Shown in pieces: positions 12,540-24,700 of a stretch of DNA of 64,000 nt. Source of the DNA: Asterias amurensis (taxonomy: Eukaryota > Echinodermata > Asteroidea > Forcipulatida > Asteriidae); NCBI RefSeq assembly GCF_032118995.1, contig NC_092651.1, positions 25,900,349-25,964,348 on the forward strand. Reading direction: 5' to 3'. The position numbers were made by a program, and so were the translations under genes. Numbering within the stretch: position 1 is the first letter of the stretch; every line of letters begins with the position of its first letter. Below the pieces are notes generated by a model. That model was given only the letters and a program-made list of their open reading frames with translations, searched no databases and was not told where the DNA came from.

Positions 12540-15120
12540 CTATTCATAGATGTTCTCGTAGCCAGACAGTTTCCAGTCGACCAGCTCCTCTTCCTTGAAC
12601 CACAGAGCGATCTCTTTCTTCGCGGTCTCAACAGAGTCTGATCCGTGGATGATGTTGCGGCCGATTTGGATGCAGTAATCTCCGCGGATGGTGCCTGGCT
12701 TGGATTTGGCCTGGAAACAAAGACAAACAAAATAAGGAAAATTATAATCAACAACTGTAATGTACTGGTAGTCCATGGCATCAATTATCTCCACGTCTGT
12801 CTTAAAGATCTTCCCGTCAAGGAAACTCTGCAAACTCTCACGAGAGGATATAAACACCAAGCTGGCAACAGCCAATCCCTCTCATACAAACATTGGTTTA
12901 ACGTTGATGTTTATGAATTGCACTAATCAAGAAGTTCTTATTCAGTGACAAGACGACAATAATTATTCTAGTTATTGTGAAATCAGTGGTTTGCTTGGAA
13001 GGTAAGCAGGACACAAGACCACATGAGTCATACTAACAGCTTTATTCCACGTACTGCATCTCTTTGGAACTCCTTGCCTGGTGGATGTATCCCCCCATCC
13101 TACAATCTGGACTGTCTTAAGAGGAATATCAATTCCTGCCTCCAGCTCTCCTGAGTTATTTTCATGTTTAATCATTTTCTTCTCATAGCCCCTTACCAAG
13201 AGTGGCTTTTACCCTTGTTTTGGGGCGAACTTGCCCCCCCCCCCAAAAAAAACAAAACAAAAAAAAACAAAAAAAAAACTTTCATGACGATTGGTCTATT
13301 TTGTGAGCCTGATGTTGCATCTTTGACATATCAGGGAAGATTGGGTTCTCTTTTTGCCATTTTTGTTAGCTGGGTATTTGGAATAATCATAGCAAATAGC
13401 CAAGTCATAATGTATACACTGTACTTAATCAGTTTTTATAAAATGTTGACATACTGCGGTCAGACTAGCGCCCCAGTCATTAGGTCAAAACACTCTCTTC
13501 CTCTTGATTTCACCACTGAAGTAACTTACCGGGTCGGTTTCTCCGAGCATGTCACGCCCAGTTTTGACAACATTGAGGCCTTCCCACACCATTGGGAACA
13601 CTGGAGCACTAGAGATGAAAGAACAAAGGCCGGGGTAGAATGGCTTGTCCTTCAGATCAATGTAATGTTGCTTCACCAATTCATTATCGGCCTGCAAAGG
13701 TGTTAAGAAAAGAGAAAAATCTTTTTTTAATTGAGTTGAATTGAACCAATAGTCAGGTTGTCTCAAGTTGATTCGGTCCACTGTCCAGTTGTCTGGTCTC
13801 ACATAGTACAGTAGACATTTAACTGACTGTAAACAATAGGACAATGACAGTTTCTCGAGGGCTGTTTCTATGAGAGCACAGCCCACAGCAATTAATCTTC
13901 TGAGAAATCTAAATACAAGCTGAGAAATCTAAATACTAGCTGAAATCTAAATACAAGCTGTTGGAGGAAGGAAAAAACATGTGTTTTCTTTCCTACATGC
14001 TCTCACTGAGCCATCAGAAATTTTATTGCCACTTCCTTTATTAATTTTAATGTGTGAAATACACGTAGCGCGTATGTCTGGGTATATTTTTGTAGTGTAT
14101 TTTCTTGGTTTTTTTCTTAATATTTTTTTGTTTAGCACATTTGAACAAAATTATATTGGAATTTGCGCTATATAAATGAAAAAACTTTTAGTTTTATTAT
14201 TAAATAGATAGCGAGCTGCCGAGTTAGCACTGTTGGGCGGGTTCGGCCGATTGACCGATTGCGCTGCACAGCACTACATTCAAAGGATCTTTCGTTCGCG
14301 TAGCCTGAAATGGCACCAATATGTTTGCGCAACAACTGATCATGCAGGAATGGTTTTGCGCGATTGACATATTGGCTCAGCTTGGATCCGGGCCTCGTTG
14401 GATATGGTACGCAGAAGCGCTATTATTTTTTTATGTACTCCACTTGCGCTTGTGTGATAAATTATATTACAGTTACTCTTATTCTTCGCACCATGCAAAT
14501 CTTCAAATCAAACACCATTTACGACATATCTTGGAATGATTTTGGTTATGGTGGAATGGTTTGTTCGCGATAATTATCGATCGATCACACAACTATGATT
14601 GCGCGAACCGCAATGCGTTGTGGGAAGGCATATGGGGCAGTTTGCTATGCGGTGTATGTTGTCATGCACGACTCGCGCAAGCATCGTCTATCTGATTACC
14701 TTTGTGTAGGTTCAACAGCGCCCTCTCTTGATATTTTGCTATTTGCGATATACCTTATTCGTTATGATGAACTAAAATAGTATTTAATTTTACTCAACAA
14801 ATGAGATATTTCTTTTTGTAAAAATGAGTGAAAAAGTGGTGATGCACTGGATACGGAAAATTTACCGCAGACGATGTGTCACTGCTGCACTGCGTTGCAC
14901 TGGATCGCCTACACACAAAAACCAAAGAGAGAACAATGTACATGTGATATTTCATTGTCAAAAAAAAGATAAAGGATAAACTGGTTCGAACCTTCATAAT
15001 TTTAGCAGCCACCAACTTGAAGCCCTTCTGTTCAAATCGCTTCATAATGTCACTGATGAGTCCCCGTTGGACGCCATCAGGCTTCACCATGATGAAACTT
15101 CTCTCTGCGTTTTTAGCCAT
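12540..15120 (-). CDS. NME1: Nucleoside diphosphate kinase, group I (153 aa)
   Basis: Makes NTPs from NDPs by a phospho-histidine ping-pong mechanism; normally a cytosolic hexamer. Coding exons, minus strand: 15120-14992, 13691-13530, 12710-12540; both introns are phase 0 and the stop is TAG. All family landmarks are present: [12 protein letters not shown] with Lys13, [32 protein letters not shown], the IRGDYC loop, and the active-site His119 in GRNIIHGSD. It ends YENIYE like other animal enzymes. Length is normal (vertebrate NME1/2 are 152 aa). An in-frame upstream ATG at 15171 would add 17 hydrophobic residues; I chose 15120 because it aligns with known NDPK starts. It is divergent to UTP18, with 620 bp between start codons. 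Whether it is the NME1-4 co-ortholog or one of several paralogs cannot be told here. Confidence 0.96.
12822..12994 (-). repeat. tRNA-derived repeat, diverged copy
   Basis: Shares CCAAGCTGGCAACA, CATACAAACATTGGTT, TGAATTGCACTAATCAAG and TTGTGAAATCAG with 32886-33118. That copy continues into a tRNA-like box B on the minus strand. NME intron 2. Confidence 0.6.
13012..13146 (+). mobile_element. LINE fragment (reverse transcriptase C-terminus)
   Basis: One frame reads [18 protein letters not shown], then [13 protein letters not shown] and a stop. This is the typical C-terminal tail of a non-LTR retrotransposon RT ORF. It lies in NME intron 2, antisense to the gene, and is only a short remnant. 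Confidence 0.7.
14200..14720. other. CpG-richer stretch in NME intron 1, unassigned
   Basis: Base composition differs from the flanking intron (many CG dinucleotides, GCGCAA/TTGCGC motifs near 14330, 14355 and 14600). It looks like an inserted repeat, but no clear terminal repeats were found. Short reading frames here resemble no known protein. Confidence 0.3.
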
Positions 15121-15740
15121 GATTTTGTCGGGGTAGAAGTAAGCGAATACTGCGAGAACTGAAATGATCATGTGGACTCAACTTGCCGGCGATTTAGAAA
15201 GGACGGACGTGTGGCATGCTGAAAAGGAGGAACGAAACCAGACTTGTTGTGTGGTTTAGAAACGACATAAGTAAGAGACGGGGACTAGACTGTTTAAATG
15301 CCCTTTCTGACTGTTGTCACGTGGTTGTACTGTTTCATGAATGAGTATTTAGTAGTATTACAATTCTACAATTGGTTAAAAAATTGTCAGTAAACTATTT
15401 TGAAAATATCATCACCAAAATACTTGTATATTTTTTATAAATAAAATTTGTATCGTAGATTCTAGAATATTATCTAAACATGTAAGATATTGCAAAACCA
15501 ATATTCAAAAATTCAAAAATAAGTATTTAAACAGTCGTCGGAAATGATTCAAAGAGACACAACCGTTGATGGCGCTCTACACACACGTGGTAGCAAAGTT
15601 CAACGTAAAAATAAAAATGAAGTCCATCTGCGGCGAAGCTAAAACATGAAAGATGTTGTCAATTTCAATTAAAGAAATAACGAGATAACAGGACTATGTC
15701 TGCGGCAATAAGTCTTTGAACTATACCGAAGAAAACAAAG
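15121..15740. promoter_or_regulatory. Shared divergent promoter region of NME and UTP18
   Basis: 620 bp separate the two start codons. Two canonical CACGTG E-boxes lie at 15318-15323 and 15584-15589. On the NME strand a pyrimidine tract (TTCCTCCTTTTC, about 15220-15232) precedes the gene and could be a TOP-like initiator. No TATA box was seen. Promoter function is inferred from arrangement. Confidence 0.65.
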
Positions 15741-18700
15741 ATGCTTCGTCGGGCAAAGAAACGGTCTGTAGCGACAGAATTAACAAAAAGCGATGGTATT
15801 TCATCCCAGCAAGGAATATCAGATACGGCACCGAAAACTGCGAAACAAGCTGATGGGGAAACCAGACCGTCTGAACGGCGGAGGGAATTGCCGGTTCTCG
15901 GCTCAAAAATCCCGAAGCCGGACATTGAGAGACAACTGGAGGATGTTGTCCTGGGTGGACAGGACTCAATTGTGAATAAATTGCAGGTTGAGGATCGGGT
16001 AGGTATAATGAATGTGTATTAAGACAATGTGATTTTATGGTTCTACAATGTACAATCGTGTTTTTAAATCAGGAAATTTAAAAAAGGGGAATATTAAGTA
16101 AAATTATGCAAATCTGAATACCAACCAAAAATAAGTTGCATTTGCAAGAAATTTTAATTAATGGCCTCTTATTTTGACCCTTTGCTTTAGCCCTTGATGC
16201 AAACTACTTTTATTCTAGAAAAATTCTGCTACTGTACTACTGGTTTGACACATCAGGCCATTATTCCTCGAATTGAACTTAAAAATACTGACATTCCAGA
16301 AATGTTTTTAAATTTTGTTTATTAAATATAAAATTGAGTATATCTCAAATAAGTTGCGATAACCTAACTCTCCTGCCGACGGAACTAACCTAAAATTATA
16401 AATTTGTTTAATTTAAAGTGATCCAGTTTCTGAGTCTAATTGACATCAATTTTCTTTCATGTCTACTTGCAATAATTCTTTCCTATCCCCTCTACTTCTA
16501 GTTCTAGAAACTATATAATAAGGCTCAGAGGAGCCTTTAGTAGGTTCTAGGAGTAGTCTCCGAGTCGGGAGGATTGACGGTTGTGATCATTGCAACTAAA
16601 ACATGTTGTTTTTAATTCGTTATATTTTTGTTGGTTTTTAAATTTGTTTTTTGTTTTATTTTATTTCAATTTATTATTATTGTTGTTTTTAATTTGTTTA
16701 TTTGAAAAATAAAAAATAAATTAGGGCTGGTGCAACCACAAGTTTCATAAGTTTTGTTTCTCTTGTTAAGGGGTGGGGTTGTTGGATGGGAGTCCTCAAC
16801 CTCTTAAGGGGTGGGGTTGTTGGATGGGAGTCCTCAACCTCTTAAGGGGTGGGGTTGTTGGATGGGAGTCCTCAACCTCTTAAGGGGTGGGGTTGTTGGA
16901 TGGGAGTCCTCAACCTCTTAAGGGGTGGGGTTGTTGGATGGGAGTCCTCAACCTCTTAAGGGGTGGGGTTGTTGGATGGGAGTCCTCAACCTCTTAAGGG
17001 GTGGGGTTGTTGGATGGGAGTCTTCAATCAAAAGAGGACTGTTGATAATCAAATAACCTTTTATCCCTGCATATTCTTTTTGTTTATGAAATAACAGGAG
17101 ATTGGAGTGTTGGACAGAGAACAGAGGAAACCAGCCTGGGAGGATGAAGGCGAAGAGGTCTTACAAAGGTCAGGACTCCAAATGGAAATAGTTGACATAC
17201 CGCTCATCGTTTCTTTTCTATCAACCTTTCACAACAATGTATTGGGTGCGTTCGATTAGCTTCCCTGTGTCAACCCCGCAGTGCTCACTCGTGTGAGCCC
17301 CTGACAAGAAGAGCTAATCAAACGATCACTCACCCTCTAATTGGTGGCGTCATGCACCTTGGGTCACCCAAAGTAACTCGTTCCACAAGCAGGGCACTTG
17401 GGGCTGACCCGGGTGAGCCCTGGAATGATGTCAAAGCTATTGGAACATACCGGTCCGCTAATCGAACGCACCCATTATCTGTAACTTTCTATCACAGCTA
17501 GATCAGGATCAGGACCCAAGTTCATGAAATCCTGTTGTAGGCACAACAAATTGCTAAGCACAGAAAACTCCTGCTTATCAAAAAATAGATTACCAGCCAA
17601 AATACTGTACATTTACTATTGCTGTGACTGGTACCCCCAGTCATTTCTTGCTTAGCAAAGGAATATGCTAAGCAGCATTTTCTGCTTAACAGCTTTAAGA
17701 AATTTGGCCCAGATGGTTTGTTTATATGCCAAGGGCAGCATCCCGACTTTATAAGGAAAGATGCCCATCTTGCCATGAGACAAAGAATGAGAAAGGTCAA
17801 GGGTAAGCATTTAATCTTGTCTACCCGTGGAGCTATAAGAAACCACACTTCGTTTAGCAACTGCGGCTCACTAAGTTTTTTGCAATACATTTTCCGAATG
17901 CAAAGACAACTCAAACGTGTTGAAAGATTTTTCCATATCTGACTGCAAGCCACTTTTTAAGGGATTTTGAAGATTATGTAATGGATGTTGGACTTTCTTT
18001 CACTTAGATAATATTTCTCTTAGATAATATTTCTCTTGAGGATTTGTCTACTAGGACGCAAATTATTGACCTTGAAACAACAAATTCAAGTTGACATTTC
18101 ATCACACAGACGGCTGATAATGTCATGCACTCATGTCAGAAAGAGCCTGATAGTAGGCCAATTGAGCGACCACCAAAGACCCAAAAATGCCTTATTTTTC
18201 ATAATTTGGACACTTTGGAATTAGTTTGAAGTGCACACTCCTCTCTGCATACATTTTGCAACCACTCTGGAGGGTATAGATATTATTCGACCGAAGTTAC
18301 GGAAGGTAACGCGGCACTCAGATTCTGGCATTTTTGTCAAATGAACTTTTTACAATGCTGGCCCTTCACCTGAGGCCTCTAATGTTGGTCACTCTTATTT
18401 ATTCTCCCTTTCCTTGTCTATGCCAGTTCCATATGGATTCATGTTTGATCAATTTTTACTCAAATGGGTTTTGTTTTTTTGTTCATTTCAGTTCGACAGC
18501 CAAGAAAGACAAAGATGAGGCTTTAGTTCCAAATAATTCTGGAACAAAATTCAGCAGAAGTAGAAAAGTAGAGTAAGTTCCATTTATGTTAATATGAATG
18601 GTTACAGTTTTAATATACTGATGATAAGTAAAAAAAACAAAAAAAAACTTGACTTGAGCGGAACTTGAAACTGCAACCTCCAGATTATCGTGCCAGCGCT

Positions 18701-21700
18701 TTACCTACTGAGACATGCTATTATGTATCTAGCCCTAAATTTAGAGCCATCCCTATTTTGTCAGTATCTTTGTTCGACCTGTAACTGCCTTGTAGCCAGG
18801 GATCATACCCAAGTTTACTATGCATCCTGGGAAGTGGCAAAACTTCTAACAAATTTAATTCTTATTAGAACTGAGAAGTCTCCCACATTCTGGAGTTTAA
18901 AAATTCCATTTAAGGGAACAAAGAACAGTCTGTTAGAAAATATAAAATTTTGTCAATTTTCAACTTATAATACAACTGTACAGTGTTGATAAACTCAAAC
19001 ATTTCCACTTTTAGGTTTGAGAAGGTTGTTGGGAGTACACCAGCCTGGGCCCAGTTGAAATCCAAGAGAACAAACAGCGAATCTGAAGGTATGGTACAAT
19101 TTGTTTAAATATTTTTATGTTAACGAGCAATATGTCAATGTCATACATTGTAGCTTTTGATTTAGTTTTTCTGCAATTTATCCTTGGTTAAATTAAATCT
19201 AATTTTTTACTCTTTGATAATTCATTTTATCCTCGTTAATAGGCCTACTACAGGTTAGTTATGAATTATTACTTTGCTATTATTTACTTAATTTTCTTAG
19301 TTTCTTAATTTATTTCAATTTGTCCACACAGTTGTACTGTTCAGCTTTTAATCAGTGCCATTTTTTGTGTGTGGGCCTAACTGTGTTGAGCACCCCAGAG
19401 CATGCCTGCATGGTTAAGGCGCTTTAGAAATGTTATGAAAATTGTTGTGTTGGTTGTTTCTCCCAAAGCTTAGGAACAGCTAAGGTTTGGTATTCTGTAT
19501 AATAATTTCTCAATGAGTGATGAGATTGTCTTTTAAACGGTTTTCACAGCATTGATATGATTGAAAATAAAGATGATTTGGGTATACACAGAACTCACAT
19601 GGTGTTAAGATATTCATGTTTGTTTGAAATGCTGTAGTATAATAAAACAAACACTTAGTTTTGAGCTCGCGAGTCCGAAACTCGATGTTGGTTTTGTCAC
19701 TGTTTTCTTGCAACTCCAATGACGATTGAGCTTGAGCTTTCACAGTTTTCTTATTGTGCACAGGCACAATCGTGTGTAGACACCAAATGAATAACTGACA
19801 GGTTTTGAGTAGCCCTTTGCAGATTTTGTATTCAGCAATTTCAAGCACTTTTTATTCATCATTGACACACAAATTGTTTATTGAAATATAAATAATATTG
19901 AGATAATTGCTTCATTAGTAGTTTTCAAACTGTTGTTTATAAAATGAACTGGAAAAAAATGTGTGCCCATGAATTGATTGTGGCTCTGCACAACAAACCT
20001 GTGAAAGTTTAAGCTCAATCATCATCAAAGTGTATGTTGGGTCACAGAAAGTGTAGATACTGGTCTTTGATAATTACTGATATTTTCCACGTGCTTTAAC
20101 ATCAGGTATTTCCCCTCATGGATTTTTCTCGTAGATGAAAGTGGAAGCGATGATGAGGATGAAGAAGACAGGTTACTAAGACGGACCGGTGATTACCTGA
20201 CGTCTTCAGAGGCTCTACCTAAGAGTTACCTGAACTTCAGGAGGGTGACCGACGCTAACAAGGAACAATACACTAAGGTTAGCAGGGAGTGATTTTGTCA
20301 AGTAATTATGCGTAGCCGGAAATTTATACTAAACTTGTTTTTTCACACTGAATGCTGACAGTTTGTGTAGAATTTTGCTCTGTCATACAAGGGAAATCGT
20401 TGGCCGGTAAGTATACAATGTGGAATGTAGTGATTGAGCGGTTAAAGGCGGGCTATTGGTAATTACTCAAAATAATTATTAGCATAAAACCTTACTTGGT
20501 AACGAGTAATGGGGAGTGGTTGAAAGTATAAAATACTGTGAGAAACGGCTCCCTCTGAAGTGACGTAGTTCTCGAGAAAGAAGTAATTTTCCACAAATTT
20601 GATTTTGAGACCTGAAGTGACGTAGTTCTCGAGAAAGAAGTAATTTTCCACAAGTTTGATTTTGAGACCTCAGAATTAGATTTTGAGGTCTCTAAATCAA
20701 GCATCTGAAAGCACCTAACTTCGTGTGACAAGGGGTTTTTTCTTTCATTATTATCTTGCAACTTTGATGACCAATTGAGCTCAAATTTTCACAGGTTTGT
20801 TATTTTGTGCATGTGTTGAGATACATGAAGTGAGAAGACTGGTTTCTGACAATTACCAAAGGTGTCCAGTGTCTTTAAGAGCACTTGATTAAAGCTCTGT
20901 GTCTCCTTGTCAGCAGAGTGTGAGTTGGAGTCCCGGTTGGAGCACTTGTGCGCCTGACCAAGACAATTTTACAATGATTGTTTTTGTCTTTCGGATGGGA
21001 TGTTAAGCTGTAGGTCCCATGTATTGTGTAAAGCACATACAAGAATCCATTCATTGTTTTTTTCTGTGTGCTTTCTGTCCTCCTCTCCCTCTATTAATTT
21101 CCACTTGACTGCTTCTGTTACACTTGTATACTTGTCCACATGTTTTTTAAAATTAGGCTTGTTGTCATTTAGCCTTCGAGAAAGATTCTTCTTGTGTCGA
21201 AACATCAGGGCACTAGCTTTATAAAAACAAATAGAATGCTAAGAGAATGAGTTTGACCCAGGGTTTATGGCAGTGGTTGCTGAGTGCACCTTGTACATAA
21301 ATTGGTCTCATAATTCATAAAAAGCATCAAAAACCTTTCTTACGTTCCTCATTGTTCATGCTCCTTGAGCACCTTGATTGTGGATATGTACGCTATAGAG
21401 TGTCGTGGCCGAGTAGAGTGTCATGGCCGAGTGGTTAAGAGCATCAAATTCAAGTTCTGGTGACACTTTTGTCCTTGAGCAAGATACTTTACTATAATTG
21501 CTTCTCTTCACCCAGGGGTATAAATGGGTACCTGGGAGGCTAGAGGTTGATATTGGGTAACATGAAAAGCCACAAGCGCCTCACAGGCACCTCAGGGCTG
21601 TATACTCCCCAGGGAGCTGAGAAACATTGCAGGGATGTTATTGGCCCTATAACCAGGGCACTAATGTAAAGCGCATTGATACGGTTAGCGCATTGATACG

Positions 21701-24700
21701 GTTTATTGTGAAATGCACTTTATAAGAATTTGTTATTATATTTATTTTTATTTTTATTATTATGTTATTAAGACTCCAATGTTAATATTTTTAAAATTTA
21801 ATTGATTTATATCTGTGCAGAGTCGACTTCATGCCATGGAGTTCCATCCAACGTCCCAGGTGATTCTGACGGCTGGAGAGGACGAAAGTCTTCATATATT
21901 TCAGGTTTGTTGTGGGCGGTTCTTGTCTCTCCGCATATTCAGAACTTCAGCAATTACTATCAATGACTTTTACAGTGAGATTTTAAAACGCTAGGTAACA
22001 GCAAACAGTATGCGCTTGTTACCAAGAACTATGGACTAACCTAAGTCTAATGCCACCTTGTCAAAACAACCTAACTTGAAAATTGTTGTTTCTGATATAG
22101 CCCGTATTGAATAACCCCTTTTTTGGTATGAAAAGTTGCAATCTTGTAGGGCAAACCATATGTGCGTCCAAACGCGTACATCATCGAAGCACGCAGCACG
22201 CAATATTTCCGGTTCGATTTCTACGGCACATGCGCGCACACACGCGCACAGGCGCCATCTTGTAGGTATATTAGAACGATGACGTCATATTCAATACGGT
22301 CAACAAGATAATTGCTGGGTAAATTGAGGCCGTTTTTTTTTTTTTTTCATTTAAAAGTTTCAAACGCAAACTATGTATGATGTGGTTATAAAATGTACTA
22401 TCTCTGCCTCTTTTTGCACTTTCATCCCATTATATGGCAAAACAGCTCATCTCTGTACTTGTTTTCTCAAAACCTAGTTTTGTTATGTTGGACTGTTTTC
22501 CCATGGAAGGGCTGTACTAGTGTCACCAAAATCTTGTCTCGCTTATCTTCACATCAAATTATCATTTTGGGAAAGCTCCATTAAAATAGTTTCCAAAATT
22601 TGGCTACAAAAGCTCAGAATGTTTACATCGTTCTCACCGAGTGGGTGTGTTAACATTGAGTTACTTTGGTCATTAAACTTAAAGTGAGTGGACACTATTG
22701 GTAATTGTTAAAGACTAGTCTTCACAGTTGGTCTATAAGATAATCATGAGATAATAATGAAAGAAAAAAACAGCCCTGTCACACGAAGTTGTGTGCTTTC
22801 TGATGCTTGATTTCGAGACCTCAAACTTGAGGTCTCGAAATCAAATTCATGGAAAATTACTTCTTTCTCGAAAACTACGTCACTTCAGAGGGAGCTGTTT
22901 CTCACAATGTTTTATACTATCAACCTCTCCCCATTACTAGTAATCAAGAAAGGTTTTATGATGATAATTATTTTGAGTATAAATTACCAATAGTGTCCAC
23001 TGCCTTTAATGCGTGAGCAGTTTATCTGCCTGTTTGCAGCCGCACTGGTTAGCTGATTCAACTAAGTCAACTGTTTGAAAAAGGAATAACATAAAGATAA
23101 CAGGTGTGAGTTGCAAGATAGAACTTTCCCGTAATCTTTTTTTTGCATTTGTTGATGGGTTCTTCTACAGGTGGATGGCAAAAACAATCCAAAGATTCAG
23201 AGCGTAGCCGTGGAAAAGTTTCCGATTCTCAGCGCTCATTTCTCCGCCGACGGGACGGAGGTCATCATGTCATCAAGGTCACGCTGGTACTACGTCTATG
23301 ACATGATTGCCGGCAAAATGGAACGAGTTTCATTCCTTAGAGGTGAGTTGAAGGTCTTCAGAGATGAGGGGGTTTGAAGATTTAGGCTTTGAATACTTGT
23401 AAAGGAAATGCTCATACCTAAATTGTCAACAGAGGGCGCCAGTGCGGCTAGTCAAGTTGCTCAGTGTAATCACATAATGTGTTTTTGCACAAATTATTGA
23501 TAAAAGGCACTGGACACGTTTGGTAATTGTCAAAGACCAGTAATTCTCACTTGGTGTATCTAAACATATGTTGTATAAAATACCAAATTTGTGAACGTTG
23601 TGAACATTTGGGCTCAATTGTCCATCGAAGTTGCAAGAAACTAATTTTTATGAAAGAAAAAAAAACCTTGTTGCACAAGTTTGATTAAAATTATTTGAGT
23701 GAGAAATTACCTCAAAAACTATGTTGCTTCAGAGGGAGCCATTTCTCACAATGTTATTTAGCTCCATTGCTCAATACCAAGTAAGTTTTTATGCTAACAA
23801 TTTTTTGGAGTAATTAATTAAATAGTGTCCAGTGCCTTTAACGCACTGCTGTATAAGAATGAATGCTACTGGACCCATTTGCTGGTAACCTGTTTTTTTG
23901 CTAAGTAAGATTTGTCTATGCTTAACAATTTTTGAAATTGGCCCAGTTGTTTGTGTTACTGAAGTTGAATTCCCGCTTATTGAGTGACTTGTTGAATATT
24001 TAATCTATGATGTGATGTTCTCTCTTTTTTGTTTACAGAATACTCAGAGAGGCAACCACTTTGTAAATTTGCAGTTTCCCCGGATGGACAGTTTATAGCT
24101 TTCCAGGGATTGTATGGTTTTATTCATCTTTTATCGGCTAAGGTTAGTTTATGTTCAAAAACCTTTGTAATTTACCCTCCAGTGACCATTCATTTCAGTA
24201 TTATCATCTTCTTATTTATTGCTTTATATTGTTAATTGCCATTCATTGTTTTATGTTGTGTTGCGTACAGATGCTCCTGCATTTTGCTCATTATAAATGT
24301 TTCCTGTTATTTATAATTTGATATCAAATTGGTCTGTTGGATATGGGACGCAGAATTTGTTCCCTATTCTGCTTGTGCCTGTGTGATAACTTACTGGTAA
24401 TTTCTTTGTTGTCTTATGAATTTCTTTATTGCTGATAATATTTGTCAAGTTGAGTCTCCCGAACCCCCGATTATCTACTCAGCGGCAATAGAATACAGCA
24501 AGACAGTTCTCTAAGAACAAACTCTACCTTGCAAGTAGATACACACATGGTGTTACCGCAAACCATACAAGTTGAGTTGTGTTGTACTTAAATGCAATTT
24601 GTTTTGAATTGTTGATTTGTGGATGATGTTGAATGGTCAGCCAGTAGGAGGTTGACTGACATGTGTATTTCATGTAGTTTGTGAATGCAATTTTCTCTAC

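Noticed and set aside
13164-13706. 180-codon plus-strand frame
   Set aside because: It joins a LINE remnant, a poly-A/poly-C stretch and the antisense of NME exon 2; not a gene.
16766-17030. CRISPR-like array
   Set aside because: Repeats are directly adjacent with no spacers, in an animal intron.
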